This document shows positions 13,040 to 13,726 of a stretch of DNA of 13,726 bases, piece after piece. The DNA is taken from NCBI GenBank assembly GCA_016791325.1, contig JAEUMU010000073.1, positions 1-13,726 on the forward strand. Direction: 5' to 3'. Positions within the stretch are counted from its first letter, which is position 1. Every line of letters begins with the position of its first letter. Origin of the DNA: Hyphomonadaceae bacterium (lineage in GTDB: Bacteria; Pseudomonadota; Alphaproteobacteria; Caulobacterales; Aquidulcibacteraceae). A model generated the notes under the pieces. That model did no database searches and was not told the DNA's origin. It worked only from the letters and a program-made list of their open reading frames with translations. A program made the position numbers and the translations under genes.

Positions 13040-13726
13040 ATGAACCCGAACAAGGCGCTTTGGGAAAAGGGCGATTTTACCCGTTTGGCGGCCTGCATGC
13101 GTGAAAGCGGTGAGGCGATTGCCGCGAGTCTTGCCATCGCGCCGGGCATGAACGTGCTGGATCTGGGCTGCGGCGACGGCACGACGGCGATCCCGCAAGC
13201 CAAGCTGGGCGCCAACGTGACCGGCATCGACATTGCCGAAAACCTTGTCGCGGCCGGCAATCGGCGGGCGCAGGACATGGGATTGGCCAATTGCCGCTTC
13301 CAGCAGGGCGACGCCTCGAACCTCGAAGGCGTAGGCGACGACAGCTTTGATCTGACGGTCAGCATTTTTGGGGCCATGTTCGCCCCGCGACCGCATGACG
13401 TGGCCCGCGAGATGGTCCGCGTGACCAGGCCGGGCGGGCGCATCGTCATGGGCAATTGGATACCCAACGACCCGACCTTGGTGGCGCAGATCCTGAAAAT
13501 CAGCTCAGCCTACTCGCCGCCGCCGCCTGAAGGCTTCGTTAGCCCGATGACATGGGGCGTGGAGGATAACGTCATCCAACGCTTCACCGACGCCGGCGTG
13601 GCGAGGGCGAACGTGGCGTTTGCGCGCGAAACCTACACGTTCGATTATCCCGGCCCCGCCGAAGGCTTCGTTGACACGTTCCGGCGCTTCTACGGGCCAA
13701 CCATGAATGCGTTCGAGGCGGCCGAG
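13040..13726 (+). CDS. Class I SAM-dependent methyltransferase (3' end outside window)
   Basis: Rossmann-fold methyltransferase. 229 residues are visible and the reading frame is open to the window edge. SAM-binding motif I is VLDLGCGDGTT (39-49), the acidic residue of motif II is in VTGIDIAENL (60-69), then QQGDASNL (88-95), FDLTVSIFGAMFAP (103-116) and the post-I strand region RVTRPGGRIVMGNW (127-140). The second half, with AYSPPPPEGFVSPMTWGV and FYGPTMNAFEAAE, is characteristic of a widespread uncharacterised proteobacterial group, so the methyl acceptor is unknown; a small molecule is the common guess. The ATG at 13040 follows GAAAGG (13025-13030) at 9 bases. The gene is divergent from the M1 aminopeptidase. 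Confidence 0.9.
   Translation, partial: MNPNKALWEKGDFTRLAACMRESGEAIAASLAIAPGMNVLDLGCGDGTTAIPQAKLGANVTGIDIAENLVAAGNRRAQDMGLANCRFQQGDASNLEGVGDDSFDLTVSIFGAMFAPRPHDVAREMVRVTRPGGRIVMGNWIPNDPTLVAQILKISSAYSPPPPEGFVSPMTWGVEDNVIQRFTDAGVARANVAFARETYTFDYPGPAEGFVDTFRRFYGPTMNAFEAAE

Overview
This GC-rich window looks like chromosomal DNA from an alphaproteobacterium, perhaps near the Caulobacterales/Hyphomonadales. The evidence is a stand-alone F0 ATP synthase operon ordered atpI-atpB-atpE-atpF'-atpF with two different b-type subunits, an AtpB starting MANDPI, and strong G/C bias at third codon positions. The lineage is my inference and not a measured placement. All genes found are protein-coding. I saw no tRNA, rRNA, CRISPR array, insertion sequence or phage remnant, and no gene-free stretch longer than 300 bases.

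Left part, minus strand (about 1-6600): a chromate-transporter (ChrA) gene runs off the left edge. Next come the five F0 genes, with a good promoter candidate and a hairpin upstream of atpI. Upstream of these lies a two-gene unit: an unrecognised three-helix membrane protein whose start overlaps the stop of an APH/ACAD10-11-like kinase gene. purD, the purine biosynthesis ligase, follows.

Middle, plus strand (6739-10636): this is the most interesting block. It holds four tightly packed genes: a circularly permuted ATP-grasp enzyme, an alpha-E (DUF403) protein, a transglutaminase-like cysteine peptidase, and Anbu, the ancestral proteasome-type peptidase. The combination is known from comparative genomics as a putative peptide-ligation and proteolysis system, but its substrate and chemistry remain undefined. 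A small ABM-fold protein gene with an excellent ribosome binding site follows 68 bases later.

Right part: an M1-family zinc aminopeptidase with a Tat-like lipoprotein signal lies convergent to the ABM gene. A class I SAM-dependent methyltransferase is divergent from it and runs off the right edge.

How the parts relate: the F0 genes build the proton channel of ATP synthase, while the F1 genes are not in this window. purD and the transporter are housekeeping or stress genes. The Anbu cassette encodes one making enzyme (ATP-grasp) and two breaking enzymes (transglutaminase-fold peptidase and Anbu), which suggests a make/tag-and-destroy cycle on an unknown peptide or amide. The adjacent M1 exopeptidase could clear peptides, but it is exported and on the other strand, so that link is speculative.
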